Below, one piece after another: positions 25,604 to 32,680 of a DNA stretch of 55,119 nucleotides. The notes beneath the pieces are model-generated. The model saw nothing but the letters and a program-made list of their open reading frames with translations. It was not told the origin of the DNA and made no database searches. The position numbers and the translations under genes were made by a program. Positions within the stretch are counted from its first letter, which is position 1, and the number at the start of each line of letters is the position of its first letter. The stretch comes from Pseudomonadota bacterium (GTDB lineage Bacteria > Pseudomonadota > Alphaproteobacteria > Rhodospirillales > Magnetospirillaceae): contig JAFAAW010000038.1 of the NCBI GenBank assembly GCA_023426365.1, forward strand, positions 1-55,119, given 5' to 3'.

Positions 25604-26755
25604 ATGTGGTCCATGTCCACCCCGGTGTTCAATCTCCTGGACCGTTATCTCCTGGCGGCCGCGTTGCGGCCGCTGGCCTCCGCTTTGGCGGTCAGCCTTC
25701 TGATCCTGCTGATGGAACGGCTGCTTCGTCTGGTCCGGCTGGTGGCCAGCGGCGGCGGGTCGTTCGATCTGGTGATGTGGATGGCGCTGAACCTGGTGCC
25801 CCATTATCTGGGGCTGGCCATGCCCGCCGCCCTGTTCTTCGCGGTGCATGTGGTGATGACGCGCCTGGACGCCGACAGCGAACTGGACGCCATCCGCGGC
25901 GCCGGCGTCGCGCTCAGCCGGGCCTGCCGCGCCTTCTTCCTGCTGGCCCTCCTGCTGGCCGGGCTGGCGCTGGCGGTGGTGGGCTGGCTGCAGCCGTTGG
26001 GGCGCTACGAATACCGCGCCATGGTTCACGCCATCAGCCAGCGGGTCTGGAACGGCGAATTGCCCGCCGCCACCCTGGTGCAGGCGGCCGATGGGCTGCT
26101 GATCTCGGCGGAAAAGGTCGAGGCCGGGGGGCGGCGGCTGGAAGGGGTGTTCATCCGCCAGTCGTCCAAGGACGGTGCGCAGAGCGTCACCACCGCGCGC
26201 GCCGGCCGCATGCTGCTGTCGGCCGACCAAACGCATATGAGCATCCAACTGGAGGATGGCGAAAAACTGCGGCTGACGCGGGGCGGCGCCACCCAGGTGC
26301 TGGCCTTCACCGGGCTGACCGACATGGTCACCGTGCGGGTGACGCCCGAGCCGTTCCGCCCGCGCGGCGCCGAGGTGCGCGAGCTGACCCTTCCCGAGCT
26401 GGCCGACATCCTGGCCGGCCGCATCCCGTCCGACATTCCCCCGCGGCTGCTGACGGCCGAGTTCCATGCGCGCCTGGTGCGGGCGGCGTCGCTGCCCTTC
26501 GTCCCCATGCTGGCGGCCGGGCTGGGGATCGGCGCCAAGCGGGCGCCGCGCGGGATGGGGCTGGTGGCGGGCGGGCTGGTCCTGTTCCTCTACCACCACG
26601 CCCTGCTGACCGGCGAAAGCCTGGCCGAGTCCGGCCATGCCCAGCCGGTGCCCGCGCTGTGGGGCGCCTTCGCGCTGTTCGCGGTCTTCAATCTGCTCTT
26701 GTACCTCGTGCTCGATCGCCATCCGGTGCCGGGGCTGGCATGGAGGCGGCGTTGA
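25604..26755 (+). CDS. LptF-like permease (YjgP/YjgQ family)
   Basis: The 383-residue membrane protein has the LptF/LptG topology: three N-terminal transmembrane helices (about 10-120), a periplasmic beta-jellyroll domain (about 130-270), then three C-terminal helices. The segment starts FNLLDRYLLAAALRPL and includes LDADSELDAIRGAGVA, typical of the family cytoplasmic coupling region. LptF and LptG normally extract lipopolysaccharide with LptB. A pair inside a sphingolipid locus suggests a specialised ceramide exporter. ATG codons at 25604 and 25613 are both possible starts. It is divergent from DUF2141. Confidence 0.88.
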   Translation: MWSMSTPVFNLLDRYLLAAALRPLASALAVSLLILLMERLLRLVRLVASGGGSFDLVMWMALNLVPHYLGLAMPAALFFAVHVVMTRLDADSELDAIRGAGVALSRACRAFFLLALLLAGLALAVVGWLQPLGRYEYRAMVHAISQRVWNGELPAATLVQAADGLLISAEKVEAGGRRLEGVFIRQSSKDGAQSVTTARAGRMLLSADQTHMSIQLEDGEKLRLTRGGATQVLAFTGLTDMVTVRVTPEPFRPRGAEVRELTLPELADILAGRIPSDIPPRLLTAEFHARLVRAASLPFVPMLAAGLGIGAKRAPRGMGLVAGGLVLFLYHHALLTGESLAESGHAQPVPALWGAFALFAVFNLLLYLVLDRHPVPGLAWRRR

Positions 26756-27807
26756 CCTTCGCGCGCTATCTCAGCCGGCTGTTCCTGCTGCGCCAGGCGG
26801 CGGCGACGCTGGCGCTGGCCGGCCTGCTGCAACTGGTCGATCTGATGGACAAGGCCGACGACATCCTGGCGCGCGGCCTGGGCGTGGCCGGCATGGTGCG
26901 CTTCACGCTGTACCGCCTGCCCCTGGTGCTGGGGCCGGTGCAGCCGGTCGCGGTGCTGGTCGCGGCGCTGATGACCTGGGGCGCCCTGGCCCGCCGGGGG
27001 GAAATCGCCGCCCTGCGGGCTGCCGGCGTTTCCGTGGCCGGGCTGGTGGGCTGGCTGCTGCCCGCCGGGCTGGTGGTGTCGGCGCTGGCCTTCCTTCTGG
27101 CCGATCGGGTCGCGCCGGCCGCCGATGCCGCCTTTGCCCGCTGGTGGCAGGCCAGCGGCCCGGCGGAGGCGGCGCCGGCCGGGCGGCTGTGGTTCCGGGA
27201 CGGGATGGACGTGGTGGCGGTGGACCGGATCGAGGCGGGCGGGCACCTGCTGCGGGGCGTCGAGCTGGTGCACCGCACCCCGGACGGCCGCTTGGCGCGC
27301 TGGATCCTGTCGGAGCGGGCGGAATGGCGGGACGGCGGCGGCTGGGCCTTGGTCGCCGGCAGCGAGCGCGGCCCCGACGGTGTGACGCGCCGGTTCGATC
27401 GCGCGCCGTGGGGCACGGGCGTGGCGCCCGCCAATCTGCTGGAACTGACGCGGCCGGCCCCCCTGCTGTCCAGCGGGCGGCTATGGGCGGCGCTGCACGG
27501 GCGCTGGATCAGCCTTGACTCGCCCCAGACGGTGGAGACGCGCCTGCTGCGGGCGCTGGCCGCGCCGCTCGCGCCGCTGCTGATGATCGTTCTGGCTACG
27601 CCGGTTGCCGGGGGCACCCCTCGCAGCGGGGGAATCCCTGGCGGAACGGCATTGGGCCTTGCGGCCGGCTTGTCCTATCTGCTGCTCGACGGGATTCTTG
27701 GGGTGCTGGGCGAGTCGGGCACCCTGCCGCCGGTCTTGGCCGCATGGCTGCCCCATGCCGCCTTCGCCTGCATCGGCGGGGCCATGCTGCTGTATGTCGA
27801 GGGATAG
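26740..27807 (+). CDS. LptG-like permease (YjgP/YjgQ family)
   Basis: The 355-residue protein is the partner of the LptF-like permease. It has N-terminal helices (ARYLSRLFLLRQAAATLALA and following), the coupling segment RRGEIAALRAAGVSVAGL, a periplasmic domain with WFRDGMDVVAVDRI, and C-terminal helices. The ATG at 26740 overlaps the LptF-like gene by 16 bp. A TTG at 26752 with GGAGG just before it is an equally plausible start. Tight overlap means the two subunits are made together. No LptB ATPase is encoded nearby, so the pair may borrow the housekeeping one. Confidence 0.87.
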   Translation: MEAALTFARYLSRLFLLRQAAATLALAGLLQLVDLMDKADDILARGLGVAGMVRFTLYRLPLVLGPVQPVAVLVAALMTWGALARRGEIAALRAAGVSVAGLVGWLLPAGLVVSALAFLLADRVAPAADAAFARWWQASGPAEAAPAGRLWFRDGMDVVAVDRIEAGGHLLRGVELVHRTPDGRLARWILSERAEWRDGGGWALVAGSERGPDGVTRRFDRAPWGTGVAPANLLELTRPAPLLSSGRLWAALHGRWISLDSPQTVETRLLRALAAPLAPLLMIVLATPVAGGTPRSGGIPGGTALGLAAGLSYLLLDGILGVLGESGTLPPVLAAWLPHAAFACIGGAMLLYVEG

Positions 27808-27816
27808 GAGGACCAG

Positions 27817-28941
27817 GTGCCCATCCAGGTGACCCCCGCCGAGACTTGGACCGACCGCAGGCAGTTCATGCGCCTGCCCGACCACCTGCACGCCGCCGAT
27901 CCGTTGTACGTGCCGCCGCTTTTCATGCAGCGGCGGGAATTGCTGGACCGCCGCCGCAATCCCTATTTCCGCCATGCCGAGGTCGCGCTGTTCGTGGCGC
28001 GGCGCAACGGCCGGCCGGTGGGCCGCATCAGCGCCCAGGTGGACCATCACGCCGTGGACATTCACGGCCCCATCGGCCATTTCGGCCTGCTGGCCGCCGA
28101 GGATGCGGAGGTGGTGGCGGCGCTGATGGCCGAGGCGGAAAAATACCTGTCGGCGCAGGGCATGGCGGGTGTGCGCGGCCCCTTCAACCTGTCCATCAAC
28201 CACGAGGCCGGCCTGCTGGTGGGCGGGCGCGACACGCCGCCGGCCATGCTGACGCCCTTCGACCTGCCCCATCTGGGGCCGGCGCTGGAGGCGTTGGGCT
28301 ATCGCAAGGCGCGCGACCTCCTGGCCTATGTGGCCCCGGTGACGCACGAGCCGCCCAGGCTGACCCGCCGCCTGGCCGCCGGATTGTCCGACCGGGTGCG
28401 CCTGCGTCCGTTCCACCTGGGGCAACTGACCCGCGAGGTGGCCAGCGCGCTCGATGTTTTCAACGACGCCTGGCAGGACAATTGGGGGTTCGTGCCGCTC
28501 ACGCGCGACGAGATGCGCAGCCTGGCGGATTCGCTGGGGCCGCTGCTGGACGAGCGGTTGACCTGCCTTGCCGAGGTGGACGGCGAGCCGGCGGGCATGC
28601 TGATCGGCCTGCCCGACCTGAACGAGGCCATCCGCGGCCTGGGTGGCCGGCTGGCGCCGTTCGGCTGGGCCAGCCTGCTGTGGCGGCTCAAGGTGCGGGG
28701 CGTCAAGGGCGCCCGCGTGCCGCTGATGGGCGTGCGCCGCACCCTGGCCAGCGCGGCGCTCAAGGCGGCCCTGCCGTTCGCCATGGTGGAATCGATCCGG
28801 CCGCATCTGGTCGCGCGCGGCTATCGGCGGGTGGAGATGTCGTGGATCCTGGAGGACAACCTGCCCATGCGCCGCCTGGCCGAGGCATTCGGCGGCACCG
28901 TCACCAAGCGTTGGCGCATCTACGAGCGGGCACTGCCATGA
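27817..28941 (+). CDS. bCerS-like bacterial ceramide synthase (N-acyltransferase)
   Basis: The 374-residue protein belongs to the family often mislabelled dATP pyrophosphohydrolase, with GNAT-like regions. In Caulobacter this family (bCerS) adds the second acyl chain to the sphingoid base. Recognisable blocks are ADPLYVPPLFMQRRELLD, GFFG-like FGLLAAEDAEV, GVRGPFNLSINHEAGLL and the final GYRRVEMSWILEDNLPM. It starts at a GTG with a strong AGGAGGACCAG site. The position after the LptF/G-like pair and the presence of SPT support the role. The stop overlaps the next ATG. Confidence 0.87.
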   Translation: MPIQVTPAETWTDRRQFMRLPDHLHAADPLYVPPLFMQRRELLDRRRNPYFRHAEVALFVARRNGRPVGRISAQVDHHAVDIHGPIGHFGLLAAEDAEVVAALMAEAEKYLSAQGMAGVRGPFNLSINHEAGLLVGGRDTPPAMLTPFDLPHLGPALEALGYRKARDLLAYVAPVTHEPPRLTRRLAAGLSDRVRLRPFHLGQLTREVASALDVFNDAWQDNWGFVPLTRDEMRSLADSLGPLLDERLTCLAEVDGEPAGMLIGLPDLNEAIRGLGGRLAPFGWASLLWRLKVRGVKGARVPLMGVRRTLASAALKAALPFAMVESIRPHLVARGYRRVEMSWILEDNLPMRRLAEAFGGTVTKRWRIYERALP

Positions 28942-29684
28942 GCGGCCTGACGGCGTTGGTCCTGGCCGGCAGCCGGGCGGGCGGCGATCCGCTGGCGCGC
29001 GCCTATGGGCTGCCCCACAAGGCGGCGCTGACGCTGGCCGGGCGGCCCATGGGCGCCTGGGTGGTGGACGCGCTGCGCGCCAGCCCGGCCATCGGCCGGG
29101 TGGTGGTGGTGGGCGAAGAGGGGCACGCCTATGGCGCCGAGCGCATGGCGGCCCAGGCCACCATCGGCGCGACCATCGAGGCGGCGTTGGACGCCCTGGG
29201 GACGCCGCTGCTGGTCACCACCATCGACCATCCGCTGCTGACCCCGGCCATGGTCGCCGAGTTTCTGGGCAAGGTTCCGCCCGACGCCGATTGCGCGGTG
29301 GCGGTGGCGCGGGCCGAGACCGTGCTGGGCGCCTATCCCGAGGCGCGGCGCACCTGGCTGCGCTTTCGCCGCGCCCGGGTGACCGGCTGCAACCTGTTTC
29401 TGCTGGCCCGCCCGCCGGCCCGACAGGTGGTGCGGTACTGGACGCGCATGGACGCCCGCCGCAAGAGCCTGGCCGCCATGGTGCGGGCGGCCGGGCCGCT
29501 GACGCTGGCGCTGTGGGGCCTGGGCCTGCTGACGATGGAGGGGGCGGCGCGGCGGCTGTCGCGGCGGCTGGGCGCGAAGGCGGCCGTGGTCGAGCTGAGC
29601 GCCGCCGAGGCCGCCATCGACGTGGACAAGCCCGAGGACGCCCGGCTGGCCGAGGCCATCCTGGCGCGCCGGGCCGCCTATTGA
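28938..29684 (+). CDS. MobA-like NTP transferase domain protein
   Basis: The 248-residue protein starts LTALVLAGSRAGGDPLARAY, the LAGxR pattern of MobA/GlmU-type nucleotidyltransferases, followed by HKAALTLAGRPM with the catalytic lysine. It has TTIDHPLLTPAM with an aspartate near the metal site, and a C-terminal NTP-transferase-like end (VDKPEDARLAEAIL). In this locus it could activate a head-group precursor; the substrate is unknown. The ATG overlaps the ceramide-synthase stop (ATGA). Its end overlaps the convergent nucleotidyltransferase gene by 7 bp. Confidence 0.85.
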   Translation: MSGLTALVLAGSRAGGDPLARAYGLPHKAALTLAGRPMGAWVVDALRASPAIGRVVVVGEEGHAYGAERMAAQATIGATIEAALDALGTPLLVTTIDHPLLTPAMVAEFLGKVPPDADCAVAVARAETVLGAYPEARRTWLRFRRARVTGCNLFLLARPPARQVVRYWTRMDARRKSLAAMVRAAGPLTLALWGLGLLTMEGAARRLSRRLGAKAAVVELSAAEAAIDVDKPEDARLAEAILARRAAY

Positions 29685-30442
29685 GCGATGCGGCTGCCGT
29701 GGTCGGCCTCGGCGACGGCCCAGCCCCCGGCCAGCATCTCGGCGCGGGGCAGATCGGCGGGATAGTCCACCTCGGTCCAACCCAGGCCGGCGATGGAGAC
29801 CACGCCCACCACCTGGCGCGCCGCCAGATTGTCCACCGCCGACAGATACCAGCGCGACACCCCGCCGGGCTGGCGCACCAGCGTCTCGACCGCGTTGGCG
29901 AACAGCCGCGCCCCCAGGCCGCGCAGGTACAGCAGGCCGATGGATTCGGCGTCACTGTGTTCGGGGGGCAGCGTCTTGCCGATATGCACCATCTGGTCGC
30001 CGGCCAGTTGCACCTTCATGTCGTCGGCGTCATAGGCGTCCTTGACGTCCACGGTGATGTTGAGCGGGTATTTGGCCCCCTCGCGGACGCGTGCCAGCAC
30101 CTTGGGTTCGAACAGGGTGTCGCCGTTGATCACCGCCACGTCGCCGCTCATATGCTCGCGCGCCAGCCAGCAACTGACGATATTGTCGGCCAGCCCGAAG
30201 AACGGGTTGTACACGGCGGTGATGTCCATCCGCGGCGGCGCGGCGCGGCGGATTTCGCGTTCGACCTCGTCGGCAAGGAAGCCGGTGACGACCACCGCCT
30301 GTTCGACCCCGTTTTCGGCCAGGGCGGCCAGTTGCCACGCCAGCAGCGAACGGCCGGCGAAGGGCAGCAGGCATTTGGGCAGGTCGCGGGTCCAAGGCAG
30401 CAGACGGCGCCCCTGGCCGGCGGCGAGGATGATGGCTTTCAT
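29678..30442 (-). CDS. Sugar/alcohol-phosphate nucleotidyltransferase
   Basis: The 254-residue protein starts MKAIILAAGQGRRLLPWT and has the conserved DLPKCLLPFAGRSLL, INGDTLF (metal-binding Asp) and GLGWTEVDYPADLP near the end. This resembles LicC-like and inositol- or glycerol-phosphate cytidylyltransferases as well as glucose-1-phosphate nucleotidyltransferases. Together with the MobA-like protein and the CDP-alcohol phosphatidyltransferase at 35921 it could make an activated head group for a phospho-ceramide. The nucleotide and substrate are not determined. It lies 92 bp downstream of the hydroxylase-like gene. Confidence 0.88.
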   Translation of the reverse strand: MKAIILAAGQGRRLLPWTRDLPKCLLPFAGRSLLAWQLAALAENGVEQAVVVTGFLADEVEREIRRAAPPRMDITAVYNPFFGLADNIVSCWLAREHMSGDVAVINGDTLFEPKVLARVREGAKYPLNITVDVKDAYDADDMKVQLAGDQMVHIGKTLPPEHSDAESIGLLYLRGLGARLFANAVETLVRQPGGVSRWYLSAVDNLAARQVVGVVSIAGLGWTEVDYPADLPRAEMLAGGWAVAEADHGSRIAQ

Positions 30443-30534
30443 GCGAAACCCCAAACGAAGGTGTTCCCTGCATCTGGGACGCCGCACTGGTCGCGAAAAT
30501 AGGCCGGTAAGGGGAAGGCGTCCGGGCGAACGCA

Positions 30535-31131
30535 CTAGGACGGCCGGCGACGGCGCAGCCGCGATCCGAACGCCAGGTCCCACAGCGGCGTGCCCACACC
30601 GTAATTGCCGTTGGCGCCCACGTAATGGTGGCGCAGGTGATGGCGTTTGAGCCACCGCCCCAGCGGCCCGGCCATGCGCGCCTGGTGGCACGCCCAGTGG
30701 GTCAGGTCGTAATGCAGATAGCCGATCAGGAGGCCGGCGAAGGCGGCGTCGCGCGCCGCACCCGACAGCACCAGCGCCGCCACGCCGTAGCACGCCAGCG
30801 CCACGGGCAGCGAGGCGACGGGCGGCATCACCGCCCGAAGCGGGTCGTCGGGGTCGGCGTGGTGGCAGCCATGCATCAAAAACACCAGCCGCCGCCCCCA
30901 TGCCGAGCGCGCCGGCCAATGGAACACCACCCGGTGCAGGCCGTATTCCAGCAGGGTCCAGACCGCCATGCCCGGCAGCACCCATGCCGCCGCCGCCCAT
31001 CCCAGCGCAGGGGCGGCGCCGGCCAGCAGCAGGACGATCACGGGGGCGTAGATCGCCACCACGGTGGCCGGCCGCGCCTTGGTCAGGCGTTCCAGCACGG
31101 GGCTGTCGAACAGGCGGATGGATTGGCGCAT
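30535..31131 (-). CDS. Fatty acid hydroxylase / sterol desaturase superfamily protein
   Basis: The 198-residue membrane protein has at least three hydrophobic segments and the histidine clusters of a di-metal lipid hydroxylase: HRVVFH (66-71), HGCHH (87-91), HYDLTHWACHQ (140-150) and HHLRHH (164-169). This pattern matches the FA2H/Scs7 ceramide fatty-acid 2-hydroxylases, which act on ceramide acyl chains in eukaryotes. The location in a ceramide locus makes 2-hydroxylation of ceramide a good hypothesis. It may form an operon with the downstream nucleotidyltransferase. Confidence 0.88.
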   Translation of the reverse strand: MRQSIRLFDSPVLERLTKARPATVVAIYAPVIVLLLAGAAPALGWAAAAWVLPGMAVWTLLEYGLHRVVFHWPARSAWGRRLVFLMHGCHHADPDDPLRAVMPPVASLPVALACYGVAALVLSGAARDAAFAGLLIGYLHYDLTHWACHQARMAGPLGRWLKRHHLRHHYVGANGNYGVGTPLWDLAFGSRLRRRRPS

Positions 31132-31304
31132 GGCGGTAATCAGGGGATCGCGGCGCGGCCGGTCAACCTGCCCTCAGGATGGGGCGGCGGTTGAACATTC
31201 GGGTGGCAATCTATGCCGGAATGGTGCGCTTCCGGGTATGGCGATTGGCAGGACCCGCGCCCGCACCAATCTTAGGGCGACATCAAGCCAGGAGGATTTG
31301 ATCC

Positions 31305-31988
31305 ATGGTCGAGGTGATACGCCTGCCCGTCATTGTCGGCGGACTGCTTGTGGGTCTGACGGCGTGCGCGTCCGGCCCGGAGATGCCGAGCGGCATGCAA
31401 TCGGCCAATCAGCCCATGACCGAGGCCCCCAACGTGCCGGGAACCCTGGTCTGGAAGAAGCCGGGCCTCAACGCGGCGCAATACACCAGCTTCATCCTCG
31501 ACCCGGTGGACATCTACCGGGGCAGCGACGCCAAGTTCGGCGGCGCCACCGAAGAGGACAAGAAGGCCATGGCCAATTACATGGGTCGGGAATACGTGCG
31601 GGTGCTGAGCGAGCGCTATGCGGTCAACAGCCTGCCCACCCGGGGCACCGCGCGGCTGAAGCTGACCCTGGTCGGCATGTCCGACAACGTGCCGGTCGCC
31701 GCCACCGCGTCGCGCATCGTGCCGGTGGGCATCCTGGCCAACATCGCCAATTCGGCCTCGGGCGGCACTCCCACCTTCACCGGCACGGTGACCATTCAGG
31801 GCCAGTTCTTCGATGCGGTCTCGGGCGAGCCGATCGCCACCTTCGTCAGCACGCGGGCGCCCAGCGCGATGGATCTGGGGGCGACGCTGACCAGCCAGGA
31901 CGCGCAGCAGGCGGCGATCACCGGGGCGGCGGAGGACTTGCGCGAAGCCCTGGAAAAGAACCAGACCGCCGCCCTTCCCGCCGGTTGA
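31305..31988 (+). CDS. DUF3313 lipoprotein
   Basis: The 227-residue protein has a lipoprotein signal (LLVGLTACASG) and a DUF3313 domain: WKKPGLNAAQYTSFILDPVDIY, the tail-to-middle ARLKLTLVGMSDN, and a C-terminal GEPIATFVSTR. These are outer-membrane or periplasmic lipoproteins of unknown role. CCAGGAGGATTTGATCC precedes the ATG. It leads a compact group with the two small genes below. Confidence 0.85.
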   Translation: MVEVIRLPVIVGGLLVGLTACASGPEMPSGMQSANQPMTEAPNVPGTLVWKKPGLNAAQYTSFILDPVDIYRGSDAKFGGATEEDKKAMANYMGREYVRVLSERYAVNSLPTRGTARLKLTLVGMSDNVPVAATASRIVPVGILANIANSASGGTPTFTGTVTIQGQFFDAVSGEPIATFVSTRAPSAMDLGATLTSQDAQQAAITGAAEDLREALEKNQTAALPAG

Positions 31989-32002
31989 GCAGGAGACGCA
32001 CC

Positions 32003-32407
32003 ATGGGCATCGTTCGCACCGCCGCGGCCTGGCATCTGGTCTGCGCGATGGCGGCCATGGCGGCGCTGCCGCCGTCGGACGCGTCGGCGGCGGCCGAGAC
32101 CGATTTCCACGTCAGGACCACGCGCGACCTGATCGCGTTGTGCTCGACGCCGCCCGGCGATCCAATGCACACCGCCGCCGTTCACTTCTGCGAAGGCTTC
32201 CTGGTGGGAGCCTATCAGTATCACACGCTGTCGGCCCAGACGGAGGGGCGTGCGCCGCTGGTCTGTCCGCCCAATCCGCCGCCCAGCCGCGACGAAAGCG
32301 TCGTCCGGTTCATTCAATGGAGCAAGGAGCATGCAACCGCATTGGACGCGCCTCCGGTGGCGGGAATGTTCGAATTCCTCGCCCAAGCCTTTCCGTGCCG
32401 CAGTTGA
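32003..32407 (+). CDS. Rap1a/Tai-like secreted protein
   Basis: The 134-residue protein has a signal peptide (to about DASA, residue 29) and a short helical domain with four conserved-looking cysteines (LIALCSTPPGD, HFCEGFLVGAYQYH, LVCPPNPPP, AFPCRS). This resembles Rap1a-type immunity/Tai domains; in Serratia, Rap1a is an immunity protein. No toxin gene is seen nearby, so immunity is not implied. AGGAGACGCACC precedes the ATG. Its 3' end contains the start of the next gene. Confidence 0.78.
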   Translation: MGIVRTAAAWHLVCAMAAMAALPPSDASAAAETDFHVRTTRDLIALCSTPPGDPMHTAAVHFCEGFLVGAYQYHTLSAQTEGRAPLVCPPNPPPSRDESVVRFIQWSKEHATALDAPPVAGMFEFLAQAFPCRS

Positions 32408-32669
32408 TGCCCGCCACCGCCTGCTGGCGGCCGTGGCGGTGGCGCCCATGCTGATCGGGTGCGCGGGCATGTCGGACACCCAGCAACGCGCCCTGACCGG
32501 CACCGCCGGCGGCGCGGCGGGTGGCGCGGTGATCGGCGCCATCGCCGGCAATACCGGGCTGGGCGCCGTCATCGGTGCCGGCACCGGTCTGGCCGGCGGG
32601 CTGTTGTACGACTACCACAAGCGCAGCGAGCAGCGCGCCTATGACGCCGGGCGGCAATCGGTCCGTTAG
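32331..32669 (+). CDS. Glycine-zipper lipoprotein overlapping the Rap1a-like gene
   Basis: The 112-residue reading starts at an ATG with AAGGAGC immediately before it, inside the preceding gene, so the two overlap by 77 bp in different frames. It has a long N-region, a hydrophobic segment and the lipobox LIGC, then a glycine-zipper (GTAGGAAGGAVIGAIAGN and GAVIGAGTGLAGG) that is typical of small envelope lipoproteins. No better start is apparent: a later ATG would leave almost no signal peptide. Confidence 0.72.
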   Translation: MQPHWTRLRWRECSNSSPKPFRAAVDARHRLLAAVAVAPMLIGCAGMSDTQQRALTGTAGGAAGGAVIGAIAGNTGLGAVIGAGTGLAGGLLYDYHKRSEQRAYDAGRQSVR

Positions 32670-32680
32670 GGCGCGATGGC

